Positions 7,555 to 14,901 of a stretch of DNA of 41,128 nt are shown here, in pieces. Where the stretch lies: IMG/VR virus record IMGVR_UViG_3300013104_000042, positions 1 to 41,128 of that record; one strand, given 5' to 3'. How positions within the stretch are numbered: the first letter of the stretch is position 1; every line of letters starts with the position of its first letter. The position numbers and the translations under genes were made by a program. The notes under the pieces are model-generated. The model was not told the origin of the DNA. It did not search any database and worked only from the letters and a program-made list of their open reading frames with translations. Source of the DNA: a virus.

Positions 7555-7588
7555 AAACCAAACAATAGAGAACGATTAGAATAATAAC

Positions 7589-8401
7589 ATGAACATTTAC
7601 AGCCTTAGCAGATACTTTTGGGATTTCTCTTTTGAGAATCCGGATCTTATTAAGCCTACTCACATAGGTATATATTTTTTCGCTATAGAGCATTGTAACC
7701 GTTTAGGGTGGAAAGATAAGTTTGGTTTCCCTACATCAATGGTAATTGAAGCAATAGGGGTTAAATCGTACTCTGTCTATAAAAAACATTTTGATGATTT
7801 AGTTGAATTCGGATTTATTGAAGTACATGAGTATTCAAAAAATCAGTGGTCAAGCAACATAATTGCTTTGAAAGAAAATTGCAAAGCAGATTGCAAAGCA
7901 CTTGATAAAGCACTTACAACGCACACATCAAAGCAATCGGAAAGCACACACGAAAGCACTGATCAAAGCACCAATAGTATAGATATACAAATTTACAATT
8001 CTACAAATCTACAAACTTACCAATCTACAGAGGTAAAACCGGAGCCTGCTCCTGAGATACTCTTGAATTATTCCTTCGATGATTTTTGGGATGATTACGA
8101 TAAAAAACGGGGCAAAAAAGAAAAGTTAATCCCCAAGTGGGAAAAACTAAAAGATTCCGATAGGGAAGAAATTCGAGACTACATCCCTAAATACAAATTG
8201 GCTCAACCGAACAAAAAATTTAGAAAAGACCCCGAAACATTTATAAACAACCACAGCTGGAAAGACGAATTAATTTTTGAGAACGATGGAAAATCAGGAA
8301 ATACAATTGAAGCAAAGCGAACAGAACGTGTTGAGCTTGCTAACTTCGCCGGACAAGTACTTGCAGACATTGCGGCCAAACACCGCATTGGATGTTCTTA
8401 A
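7589..8401 (+). CDS. Phage replication initiator / replisome organiser
   Basis: A 270-aa protein with an N-terminal winged-helix region (about 1-95, containing THIGIYFFAIEHCNRLGW and VKSYSVYKKHFDDLVEFGFIE), a low-complexity Ser/Thr/Gln linker (about 105-148), and a C-terminal basic helical domain (SFDDFWDDYDKKRGKK ... KFRKDPETFINNHSW). The architecture matches phage initiators that bind the origin and load the helicase. The linker coincides with a dense array of DNA repeats (7883-8033), so the origin probably lies in the gene as in lambda O. The last 116 nt overlap the next gene. Confidence 0.75.
   Translation: MNIYSLSRYFWDFSFENPDLIKPTHIGIYFFAIEHCNRLGWKDKFGFPTSMVIEAIGVKSYSVYKKHFDDLVEFGFIEVHEYSKNQWSSNIIALKENCKADCKALDKALTTHTSKQSESTHESTDQSTNSIDIQIYNSTNLQTYQSTEVKPEPAPEILLNYSFDDFWDDYDKKRGKKEKLIPKWEKLKDSDREEIRDYIPKYKLAQPNKKFRKDPETFINNHSWKDELIFENDGKSGNTIEAKRTERVELANFAGQVLADIAAKHRIGCS
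7883..8033. repeat. Candidate replication origin: iterons plus 8-bp AT-rich repeats
   Basis: AAAGCA occurs at 7883, 7895, 7907, 7930, 7941, 7953 and 7965, with a variant AACGCA at 7918: eight sites at 11- or 12-bp spacing. They fall in all three codon phases, so protein coding does not explain them. Directly after, TAC starts at 7986, 7994, 8002, 8010, 8018 and 8026, an exact 8-bp period (consensus TACAAATC, about 75% AT). Iterons beside an AT-rich repeat tract are the layout of theta origins. Confidence 0.7.
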
Positions 8402-9083
8402 AAGCTCATCACCATCGTTTGCGTTGATCCGGGCAACACTTAAAGAAGATGGTCAAACAGCAGTAAAAGCGATTCTTTCAATTCTGGTAACGGATGTAGT
8501 TAATTTTCTGAGTGTCGGCAAAACAATGAATGCTGACCAGGTAATGAAAACCGTTGAGCTAATCCTTGAAGATTACAGTCACTTAAAGCCAGATGATTTT
8601 AAATTATGTTTTAACAGGGCCAAAAAAGGCTATTTCGGCAAGTCCTATGACCGGATAGATGGCATGGTAATTTTCGAATGGTTACAGATGTACGAGTTTG
8701 AAAAATCCGACGAAATCGAACACTACAGAGCTAAGGAAAACCTTTTGTTTAAAAAGCAAGCCTCTGAATTACCGACTGAACAAGAAATTGAACAAGCGGT
8801 TTCTATGCCTGATTGGTTCAAAGAGGGAATGAAAAAAATGTTCGAAAAAAAGACTGTAGTTGAAGCTACTGAGATTCGAAAACCACATCCGGTGAACGAT
8901 ATGGTGCAGGGATGGGTCACCAGGTTTAGAGAAATAAATTTCGAGCAGGAAGATCCAAAAAAGCCAACAAGGTTTATCAAAAAATACGGTAGACATTTCG
9001 ATATAAACGAATACCTCCAGTACAAACAGGATCAGTACAATAGAATCATCGAATACCATGAAAACCTACCATTCGATAAATAA
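8286..9083 (+). CDS. Replication-module protein (DUF6633-like)
   Basis: A 265-aa protein with the block LKPDDFKLCFNRAKKGYFGKSYDRIDG, which resembles the Bacteroidota DUF6633 family. It is all-helical with a basic C-terminus (KKPTRFIKKYGRHFDINEYL). It follows the initiator and overlaps it by 116 nt in another frame, the place where helicase loaders (lambda P type) are encoded. No Walker motif is present, so if it is a loader it is a non-ATPase one. The start at ATG 8286 is preferred over TTG 8277. Confidence 0.6.
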   Translation: MENQEIQLKQSEQNVLSLLTSPDKYLQTLRPNTALDVLKSSSPSFALIRATLKEDGQTAVKAILSILVTDVVNFLSVGKTMNADQVMKTVELILEDYSHLKPDDFKLCFNRAKKGYFGKSYDRIDGMVIFEWLQMYEFEKSDEIEHYRAKENLLFKKQASELPTEQEIEQAVSMPDWFKEGMKKMFEKKTVVEATEIRKPHPVNDMVQGWVTRFREINFEQEDPKKPTRFIKKYGRHFDINEYLQYKQDQYNRIIEYHENLPFDK

Positions 9084-9282
9084 ATTTTCAAGGGTAAACG
9101 CGGAGCAGATGGCCGATATCATTGAACGTTTTTCGAACGGTGAAAGCTTCGAAAGCATAGCAGAATTTTATAAGGTGGCCAGATCAACAATTTTCCATTA
9201 CATCCACAAAAATTTATACGGCATAATCCCGAAGGAAAGGCAAAAAACAATAACACTTAGATCAAAAGTTAATGATGAATAA
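9058..9282 (+). CDS. Small HTH protein (resolvase-type HTH)
   Basis: A 74-aa protein. Residues about 15-55 form a helix-turn-helix like that of Hin/resolvase or homeodomain-like proteins (MADIIERFSNGESFESIAEFYKVARSTIFHYI). It overlaps its upstream gene by 26 nt and its downstream gene by 11 nt. It is probably a DNA-binding regulator of the replication operon. Confidence 0.6.
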   Translation: MKTYHSINKFSRVNAEQMADIIERFSNGESFESIAEFYKVARSTIFHYIHKNLYGIIPKERQKTITLRSKVNDE

Positions 9283-9469
9283 TTTCCGGTCAAACTTCAT
9301 AAAAGAGCGTACAAAACGCAATTTATCACAACATCAAATTGCTAAAGAGTTGCAAATAAATCAAAAAACAATTGGGAGCTATGAAGAGGGGCGAGCTGTT
9401 CCAAGGATTGACGGAATCATCAAAATAGCAGATTACTTCAAAATAACCATAGATCAATTAGTTAAATAA
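9272..9469 (+). CDS. Small XRE-family HTH regulator
   Basis: A 65-aa protein that is almost entirely one Cro/C1-type HTH: FIKERTKRNLSQHQIAKELQINQKTIGSYEEGRAVPRIDGIIKIADYF. The motif order Q-x3-A-x9-I-x2-Y-E is canonical. It starts inside the preceding HTH gene, so two tiny regulators are coupled. It could act as an anti-repressor or late switch. The target is unknown. Confidence 0.7.
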   Translation: MMNNFRSNFIKERTKRNLSQHQIAKELQINQKTIGSYEEGRAVPRIDGIIKIADYFKITIDQLVK

Positions 9470-9479
9470 AACCAAAAGA

Positions 9480-10118
9480 ATGAACAAGTACAATTTAATT
9501 TTATTCTCATGCGTATCTGAATCAGATATCAGACCATGGGCCAGTAAGCCCTTCATTATTGACGAAGTAGCTTATTCTACCGATGCCAGCATTATGGCAA
9601 TTATACCTGCAGCTCTAACCAATGGTTTAGGGGAAATGGAAGGATACGAACATGAAAAATTCCTAACTGTGATACCAAAATTAAGGCTCCATAAAATGCA
9701 CATATCTGTTGCCGAACTTAATCATGCTATTGCTTTGTATCCAATGGTTCCAGAAGAAATCGAATGCGAAGCTTGTGAAGGTGATGGTTGTGTTGACTAC
9801 GAATTTTACTTTGAGAGAAGCAACTACAGTAAGGAACTTGAATGCCCTGTTTGCAAAGGTGAAGGTTCCATTAAAACGGTAGATAACAAGGTTTTAGATG
9901 CAGACAAGCGCATCAAAATTGGAGAATCTATTTTCTCATTCCCATACATTCAAAAGATTACTGATGCAGCCAAATCATTGGATGTAGATAATATTGAGCT
10001 CATACTACAGGAATCAGCTAGAGGCAAAAATATATTTCGTTTTGATCAGGTTGAAATGTTGCTAATGCCTTGTATTCCAGATCCTGACCACGAAATTATC
10101 TACGAAATAAAAGCCTAA
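9480..10118 (+). CDS. Clamp-like protein with inserted DnaJ-type zinc finger
   Basis: A 212-aa protein with a CCAAAAGAATG start. Residues about 97-132 carry two CxxCxGxG-type knuckles (CEACEGDG and CPVCKGEG), a DnaJ-like zinc ribbon. The flanking parts resemble phage relatives of the beta sliding clamp: KPFIIDEVAYSTDASIMAIIP at the start and FRFDQVEMLLMPC at the end. That similarity is a pattern judgement, not a proven homology. It lies between replication genes and the methyltransferase, so a DNA-replication role is reasonable. Confidence 0.5.
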   Translation: MNKYNLILFSCVSESDIRPWASKPFIIDEVAYSTDASIMAIIPAALTNGLGEMEGYEHEKFLTVIPKLRLHKMHISVAELNHAIALYPMVPEEIECEACEGDGCVDYEFYFERSNYSKELECPVCKGEGSIKTVDNKVLDADKRIKIGESIFSFPYIQKITDAAKSLDVDNIELILQESARGKNIFRFDQVEMLLMPCIPDPDHEIIYEIKA

Positions 10119-10138
10119 TAAAATATAATCCCAAAAGA

Positions 10139-10339
10139 ATGAAAGATTTAAAAGCCACTACCAGGGCAAACAGAAGGAGATATTATCTCAAACAGAAATT
10201 AAAGGATGTGTTCAACGTAGATACTCGGCAAAAACAGATTGAGATACCAGTGTTTACAGTTCCGTTATCTGCTCAAAAAAGGAAATGGTTAAACGAGCTG
10301 GGCGAAAAATTTGGCTATAATTTACAGGTATCGTTATGA
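10139..10339 (+). CDS. Small basic hypothetical protein
   Basis: A 66-aa, strongly basic protein (KDLKATTRANRRRYYLKQKLKD) with a CCAAAAGAATG start. The C-terminal half is mixed alpha/beta. Its stop overlaps the methyltransferase start as ATGA, so the two are translationally coupled. It could bind nucleic acid. No known family is recognised. Confidence 0.5.
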   Translation: MKDLKATTRANRRRYYLKQKLKDVFNVDTRQKQIEIPVFTVPLSAQKRKWLNELGEKFGYNLQVSL

Positions 10340-12369
10340 AGCAGCATTATTTACACACTGAAGTAGGTGGCGCAACACATGCGCAAGTAGTTCAATTGCA
10401 GCCTGAAGATGTAGAATTTTTAGTAGTTGATGAATTTGCTGGATTTGGAGGAACTACAAAGGCTTTCGCATTATCAAAAGCAAAGTCAATTGTTATTGCA
10501 GCGATCAACCATGATGAGAAAGCGATTACATCACACTGGTTAAATCATCCAGAGGTTGAGCATTATAATGAAGATATAACTTTGATGTACGGTAAGGTTA
10601 TTAACGGCATTCTTTTCAAGTCACCGGAAATGATGAGGTTGATCCGTTTGGTAGATATTTACCGGGCTTGCTACCCTAATGCAAAACTCATTTTATGGGC
10701 TTCATTGGAATGTACTAACTTTAGTAAAGCAAAGGGTGGCCAACCACGTGATGCGGATAGCAGGGCATTGGCAGATCATATGGATAGATATGTGGAGGCG
10801 TTAGATCCTGACTACTTTAAAATTGAAAATGTGGTAGAGTTCATGAGCTGGGGTCCACTTCGGATTGCTTTAAAGAAAAAGCATAAAGAAAATCTATCAT
10901 TAGGTACTTATGCCAATTGTGAACTTAAAACCGGGATTAGTAAAAAAACAGGTAAAGAGGAATATTTATGGATTCCAGAAAGTAAATACAGCGGCAAAGA
11001 CTATTTAAGGTGGTGTAAGCATATTAGATCATTTGGTTATAATGATCAGTGGAGACAATTAAATAGTGCTGATTTTGGCGCTTATACTTCACGAAATAGA
11101 TTGTTTGGTTGTTTTGCTAAGATTGGTTTACCGATAGTTTGGCCGCAATCTACACATGCTAAGGACCCTATAGATAATGGTTTATTTGGAACACAAGAGA
11201 AGTGGAAAGCAGTTAAGGATGTACTTGATTTTAAGGATGAGGGGAAAAGCATATTTAATAGGAAGAAGCCATTAGTTGATGCTTCATTAGAAAGGATTGA
11301 GGCAGGACTTATAAAGTTTGTTGCTGGCGGAAAAGAGGCTTTTTTATTAAAGTATAATTCAATGGCAGCAAATGGGGATCGTACTCAATCTGTCATGTCT
11401 GTTGATCGTCCCGCGCCAACTATACCTTGCCAGAATAGAACGGGAATGTGTTTTATCTCAAAATATTATAGCGGTAATCCTGAAGGAAAAGTTATTCCGA
11501 TAACTGGCCCGGCGGGAGCTGTTAAATGTAGAGATGGACAATCATTAATAATTACTTCATTTATATCTAAAAATTACAGTGGACGTCCCGCGGGTAAGGT
11601 AACATCCGTTGAATCTCCATCAGGTGCTGTGACTACTTTTGGTGGTGGCTCATTAGTTAATGCCAAGCCGTTTATAATGAATACCAATTATAAGAACGTT
11701 GGTAGTTCAATTGAAAAACCTGCACAAACATTAACAGCTTCGAGGCATCATCCTTATGTTGTAAACCCATGCTTTTTAACTCAATACTATAGCAATGGTG
11801 GTGAGTTATCGAGTATTGATGAACCTGGTAGAACATTAGGCACAAGAGATACGATTGCAAAGTGCCAATGTAAATCTTTTATAACTCAGCAATATAGTGG
11901 AGGGGGGCAATTGGCAAGTATAGAAAAACCTTTAGGGTCAATATTGTCTGTACCTAAAGCGAACATTATAAAATGCCAGCCCTTTATTTTAAATCCTTCC
12001 CATGGCGGACATTGCACAGGCACGGAAGTTCCGTGTGTAGTTATCGTGGCAAGGCAAGATAAAGCACCATTATATTTAATACAATTCCATGTCGATCCTA
12101 ATGTTTCAATACCAATATATGATGATGATAGCGAGGTGATGATCAGGATTAAAAAGTTTATGGCACTATATGGCCTATCTGATATACTGATGCGGATGCT
12201 AAAGGTTTCTGAACTATTACCAATTCAAGGCTTCCCTGTAGACTATAAAATGGTAGGGAATCAAACTGATCATAAAAAAATGATAGGCAATAGTGTGGTT
12301 CCGGAAGTTGTAAAATGTTGGATCGAGGCGTTGGGCGGTAAGCTACAAGAATTGAGGATGGCAGCTTAA
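10336..12369 (+). CDS. C5-cytosine DNA methyltransferase with seven internal repeats
   Basis: A 677-aa Dcm-type enzyme that would transfer methyl from SAM to cytosine C5. Motif I is DEFAGFGGTT (32-41). Motif IV is WASLECTNFS (121-130) with the nucleophile Cys126 preceded by Glu instead of the usual Pro. Motif VI is IENVVEF (163-169), motif VIII NSADFGAYTSRNRLFG (243-258), and IX/X are near 618-660 (GFPVDY, MIGNSVVP). Between VIII and IX (about 335-583) are seven copies of a ~35-aa unit, F-I-x3-YSG ... S-I-E-x-P-x-x-T. It probably protects phage DNA from host restriction. Confidence 0.85.
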   Translation: MKQHYLHTEVGGATHAQVVQLQPEDVEFLVVDEFAGFGGTTKAFALSKAKSIVIAAINHDEKAITSHWLNHPEVEHYNEDITLMYGKVINGILFKSPEMMRLIRLVDIYRACYPNAKLILWASLECTNFSKAKGGQPRDADSRALADHMDRYVEALDPDYFKIENVVEFMSWGPLRIALKKKHKENLSLGTYANCELKTGISKKTGKEEYLWIPESKYSGKDYLRWCKHIRSFGYNDQWRQLNSADFGAYTSRNRLFGCFAKIGLPIVWPQSTHAKDPIDNGLFGTQEKWKAVKDVLDFKDEGKSIFNRKKPLVDASLERIEAGLIKFVAGGKEAFLLKYNSMAANGDRTQSVMSVDRPAPTIPCQNRTGMCFISKYYSGNPEGKVIPITGPAGAVKCRDGQSLIITSFISKNYSGRPAGKVTSVESPSGAVTTFGGGSLVNAKPFIMNTNYKNVGSSIEKPAQTLTASRHHPYVVNPCFLTQYYSNGGELSSIDEPGRTLGTRDTIAKCQCKSFITQQYSGGGQLASIEKPLGSILSVPKANIIKCQPFILNPSHGGHCTGTEVPCVVIVARQDKAPLYLIQFHVDPNVSIPIYDDDSEVMIRIKKFMALYGLSDILMRMLKVSELLPIQGFPVDYKMVGNQTDHKKMIGNSVVPEVVKCWIEALGGKLQELRMAA

Positions 12370-12382
12370 ATTATTAACTTTG
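12352..12382 (+). promoter_or_regulatory. Promoter of a small RNA
   Basis: A perfect -7 box TAACTTTG (12375-12382) with a TTG (12352-12354) 20 bp upstream as the -33 element. It lies directly after the methyltransferase stop and 77 bp before a strong terminator, so the predicted transcript starts near 12388. Confidence 0.55.
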
Positions 12383-12385
12383 TAC

Positions 12386-12488
12386 ATTCCGGTTAGCTCA
12401 AAGAAAGAGGGTTCCACTAGATGGGGCAGATGCATGATTGAAAAGTAGTGCACTGGATAAAGCCATACAGTAATGTGTGGCTTTTTTA
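12386..12488 (+). ncRNA. tRNA-like small RNA with own promoter and terminator
   Basis: Bases 12386-12458 fold as a 73-nt cloverleaf-like RNA. Acceptor-like stem 12386-12393 with 12452-12458 (one bulge). D-like stem CTC/GAG (12397-12399, 12407-12409). Anticodon-like arm of 5 bp (12411-12415 with 12423-12427) with an exact 7-nt loop ACTAGAT. T-like arm 12432-12436 with 12447-12451. The T loop is 10 nt without TTCRA and position 33 is not U, so this is not a normal tRNA. The terminator follows directly. It may be a decayed tRNA or a tRNA mimic. Confidence 0.5.
12459..12488 (+). terminator. Strong rho-independent terminator
   Basis: AAAGCCATACA (12459-12469) pairs with TGTGTGGCTTT (12474-12484) around loop GTAA, 11 bp with one G-U, running into a T tract. 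It ends both the early operon and the small RNA. Confidence 0.85.
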
Positions 12489-12508
12489 TGCTTAGTAAAA
12501 ATTAATAA

Positions 12509-12572
12509 TTACCAAAATTTGGTAAATTGAGATATTATTCCGATACTTGTATTGCCGTTCATCAACGGCAAT
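12509..12572 (+). promoter_or_regulatory. HigBA promoter/operator
   Basis: TTACCAAAATTTGGTAA (12509-12525) is a perfect palindrome with 8-bp arms. Its TTTG half can serve as a -33 box with a weak TACTTG -7 at 12544. A hairpin ATTGCCG/CGGCAAT (12551-12557, 12566-12572) follows in the leader. HigA-type antitoxins repress by binding palindromes in this position. A 12-codon open frame (12617-12655) precedes the toxin start. Confidence 0.55.
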
Positions 12573-12659
12573 ATACATACATACATATATTTATAAACAA
12601 TCAAAAAAATCAGAACATGGCAAAAATCGAAGAAAAAATTCACCTAAAAACTTAATCTA

Positions 12660-12965
12660 ATGAGAGTGAAAATTGAAGATGACCATTTGGATGTGGTTGC
12701 TCAAGCAAAAGAATTAACAGGAAATCAAATCTATCCTGGAGAAGTAATCAAGAAGTTTCAACAGAGACTATCTCAAATTAGGTTTAGAGAAAATATGCAG
12801 GATTTACGAAAAATTAAATCACTACATATAGAGAAATTAGAGCCTAAGTCAACTGGAAAGTATTCAATGCGGATTAATGACTCATGGAGAATCATTTTTA
12901 GGCTTCAGAAGCAATCTGGAAAGACTGTGATGTTTATAGAACAAATAAACAATCACTACGGTTAA
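12660..12965 (+). CDS. higB: HigB/RelE-family toxin
   Basis: A 101-aa member of the RelE/ParE/HigB superfamily of ribosome-dependent mRNA interferases. The C-terminal block TGKYSMRINDSWRIIFRL is the family hallmark, followed by VMFIEQINNHYG. The toxin gene precedes its antitoxin, the HigBA order, unlike most type II modules. In a prophage it likely stabilises the element or aborts superinfection. It is slightly longer at the N-terminus than typical HigB (about 92 aa). Confidence 0.85.
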   Translation: MRVKIEDDHLDVVAQAKELTGNQIYPGEVIKKFQQRLSQIRFRENMQDLRKIKSLHIEKLEPKSTGKYSMRINDSWRIIFRLQKQSGKTVMFIEQINNHYG

Positions 12966-13007
12966 TTTAATGGCAATGGTGCCAATTATTTAACTTTATT
13001 TTAGAGA

Positions 13008-13301
13008 ATGGAAAATCAGATCCTTAGTACGAGAGGTGATGAGTTAGTAATCCCAGCGTATCATCCTGGAGAATTACTGTTGGAGGAGATCGAATACCGT
13101 AAAATGGTTAAAAAGGAAGTAGCAAATGCTTTGGAAATTCTCCCAAATCATCTTAGCGAAATTTTTACAGGTAAGCGTAACATCTCACCAACAATGGCGG
13201 TTAAATTAGAAGAGCTGTTAGATATTAGTGCTGAATATTGGCACGGACTACAAAGTTTCTTCGACATTCAACAAGCAAGAATTGCAAGAAAGAACGGTTA
13301 G
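13008..13301 (+). CDS. higA: HigA antitoxin (XRE family)
   Basis: A 97-aa HigA-type antidote. The core HPGELLLEEIEYRKMVKKEVANALEI with LSEIFTGKRNISPTMAVKLEELL is diagnostic. It binds and neutralises HigB and represses the operon through the XRE HTH. A 42-bp gap separates it from the toxin, with an inverted repeat TGGCA-ATGG-TGCCA near 12970, so a separate antitoxin promoter is possible. Confidence 0.9.
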   Translation: MENQILSTRGDELVIPAYHPGELLLEEIEYRKMVKKEVANALEILPNHLSEIFTGKRNISPTMAVKLEELLDISAEYWHGLQSFFDIQQARIARKNG

Positions 13302-13352
13302 GTTAAACTAATCCTAACTGTTCCTTGTAATTACTTAATGAATTCATGACAT

Positions 13353-13377
13353 TATCGGCTAATTAGCCGATATTTTT
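13353..13377. terminator. Bidirectional palindromic terminator, copy 1
   Basis: The palindrome ATCGGCTAATTAGCCGAT (13354-13371) followed by five Ts lies between higA and the convergent membrane-protein gene. The same 24 bp recurs at 14831-14854 on the other side of the membrane-protein pair. Confidence 0.75.
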
Positions 13378-13379
13378 AT

Positions 13380-13910
13380 TTACTTATACTGCGACCTGAA
13401 CTGATAACCAATCTTTCGCAATATCTCTCGGTTTGATTCGATACTAGCAATAAGGCTCAATCCATATTCGTTTGCTAAATTTCTATTCTTACGCTCGTCT
13501 ACATGCATATGCGCAAACTTTTTAAGGGTGTCTTTTGATTTAAATATAGGATCTGCGACGGCCAGAAAATTTTCCATTTCAAGATCATCTAAAACCATCA
13601 ATAATTTATAGTCTGCTGCGATAAAATCATTCAGAGCTGGCATAACAAATTCGTCAACCTCTTTCAAGTTAATTTTTCCTTCAATTGCACCTTTAAAATC
13701 AACCTGTAATAAAGCGAGTTCTATTTTCGAATAAGTGTCAATAAAATTGTTAATTGCTTGGTTTTTCTGAGTTTGGAAAATGCTTTGCGCGAGTTCCCTT
13801 TGTTTGTCATTTCTCTTAATAAAGTAATCTACTATTATATAAGCAAACCCGGCAATCGCAGTTACTTGCGGCCAATAGGTTGTTAGGACCTCTTTCAGCG
13901 TTAAATTCAT
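13380..13910 (-). CDS. Membrane protein, cassette partner 1
   Basis: A 176-aa protein starting at ATG 13910 (a longer frame upstream runs across the divergent gene and is not credible). One transmembrane helix at about 14-33 (VTAIAGFAYIIVDYFI), then a charged helical cytoplasmic domain of about 140 aa with no recognised family. The start sits in the sequence ACGCTCATG, mirrored exactly at the divergent gene. It is probably part of a two-gene membrane system, for instance superinfection exclusion, which is an inference from context. Confidence 0.55.
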   Translation of the reverse strand: MNLTLKEVLTTYWPQVTAIAGFAYIIVDYFIKRNDKQRELAQSIFQTQKNQAINNFIDTYSKIELALLQVDFKGAIEGKINLKEVDEFVMPALNDFIAADYKLLMVLDDLEMENFLAVADPIFKSKDTLKKFAHMHVDERKNRNLANEYGLSLIASIESNREILRKIGYQFRSQYK

Positions 13911-13977
13911 GAGCGTTATTTTGGTTAAATATAAATAAATAATATTTCTACTTTTATACAAAAAAATTACGCTCATG
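13908..13977. promoter_or_regulatory. Divergent promoter with mirrored start regions
   Basis: The two start codons lie in an inverted repeat: CATGAGCGT at 13908-13916 and ACGCTCATG at 13969-13977, about 50 bp of AT-rich DNA between. Both genes thus share the same initiation context and possibly one operator. A near-consensus -7 (TACTTTTA) lies at 13949-13956. Confidence 0.5.
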
Positions 13978-14844
13978 GACGATTTCAAAGATTTTTTTAA
14001 GGAACTGCGCGAAAGGGTCTCTAATCCATTTATTTCCTCTTTTATTATATCTTGGCTATTCTCAAATTGGCCTATCACAATCGCAGTTCTGTTCTATGAT
14101 CTCAAAGAGGTGAATGCTGATGGCTTTAGATCTCATTATCAATTAATAAATTACCACAGTGGATGGATCCATTCTCTAATATTACCGATAGCCATAGCAA
14201 CAATGTACACCTATTGCTTTCCATATATAAAATCTGCAATTAAGTTGCATAACGCAACTATAAAGTCAAAAAATGAATCCGATATATTATTAGGAACGCA
14301 AGATCAGTCCGTTTCTTTAAAAAAATATATTGAGATGCTCAATGAGAATAAAGCTACTCAGACCAAATTGTCAAGTATCATTACTGAGCAATCAGTTATC
14401 TTTGAAGAGAATGCACAACTTCTTGCAAACCTGAATGAAGAAACCTTGAAGTATAATCAGCAGATTGAAACGAATAATAAACTAATGTCAGCAAACGCAG
14501 CCATGGCTAATAAGTCTATTATTAATATTTTAAAGGGTACATGGGTAGGAAAGAAATCAGGGAGTAGTTTGCATCAGATTTGGTCTTTTGATGAATCGAA
14601 GCTAATTATAAATGATATTGAAAGTTTTAGTGTGCAAAATTTTATTTCAGATCCTTTTTCGCGTAATGTGACGTTTAAACTCGTTCCCATTAAAAATGGA
14701 GTTATAAGTCCCGAAAATTACTTTTTACTTTACTTTAGGACCGATGATACATTTACTTACTTGATACCAGACAGAACTAATAAGAGCTCAATGCAATATG
14801 AACTGAAACGAAAAATTGAAATTCTGGAGATATCGGCTAATTAG
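13975..14844 (+). CDS. Membrane/coiled-coil protein, cassette partner 2
   Basis: A 289-aa protein. An N-terminal amphipathic segment is followed by two membrane helices (about 22-42 and 62-84). A coiled coil follows (about 110-175, with NENKATQTKLSSIITEQ and NEETLKYNQQIETNNKLM). The C-terminus (about 183-289) is a beta-rich domain beginning ILKGTWVGKKSGSSLHQIWSF, reminiscent of lipocalin-like sheets. No family is recognised. It is divergent from the other membrane gene, and its stop codon lies inside the terminator palindrome. A sensor or exclusion role is speculative. Confidence 0.55.
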   Translation: MDDFKDFFKELRERVSNPFISSFIISWLFSNWPITIAVLFYDLKEVNADGFRSHYQLINYHSGWIHSLILPIAIATMYTYCFPYIKSAIKLHNATIKSKNESDILLGTQDQSVSLKKYIEMLNENKATQTKLSSIITEQSVIFEENAQLLANLNEETLKYNQQIETNNKLMSANAAMANKSIINILKGTWVGKKSGSSLHQIWSFDESKLIINDIESFSVQNFISDPFSRNVTFKLVPIKNGVISPENYFLLYFRTDDTFTYLIPDRTNKSSMQYELKRKIEILEISAN

Positions 14845-14880
14845 CCGATATTTTCATTTATCGGGTATTCACCCGATATT
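14831..14880 (+). terminator. Palindromic terminator copy 2 plus second hairpin
   Basis: Copy 2 of the palindrome (14832-14849) overlaps the stop codon of the membrane gene and ends in four Ts. A second hairpin, ATCGGGT/ACCCGAT (14860-14866, 14871-14877), follows. Together they isolate the cassette from the convergent gene. Confidence 0.7.
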
Positions 14881-14901
14881 GTAAGTTCTGAAAATAATGA
14901 A

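Noticed and set aside
7883-8033. Dense short repeats as a possible CRISPR-like array
   Set aside because: Units are 6-8 bp, with no unique spacers of constant length, and they lie inside a coding gene.
12386-12458. Calling the 73-nt cloverleaf a functional tRNA
   Set aside because: T loop is 10 nt without TTCRA, no U33, and the D stem has only three pairs.
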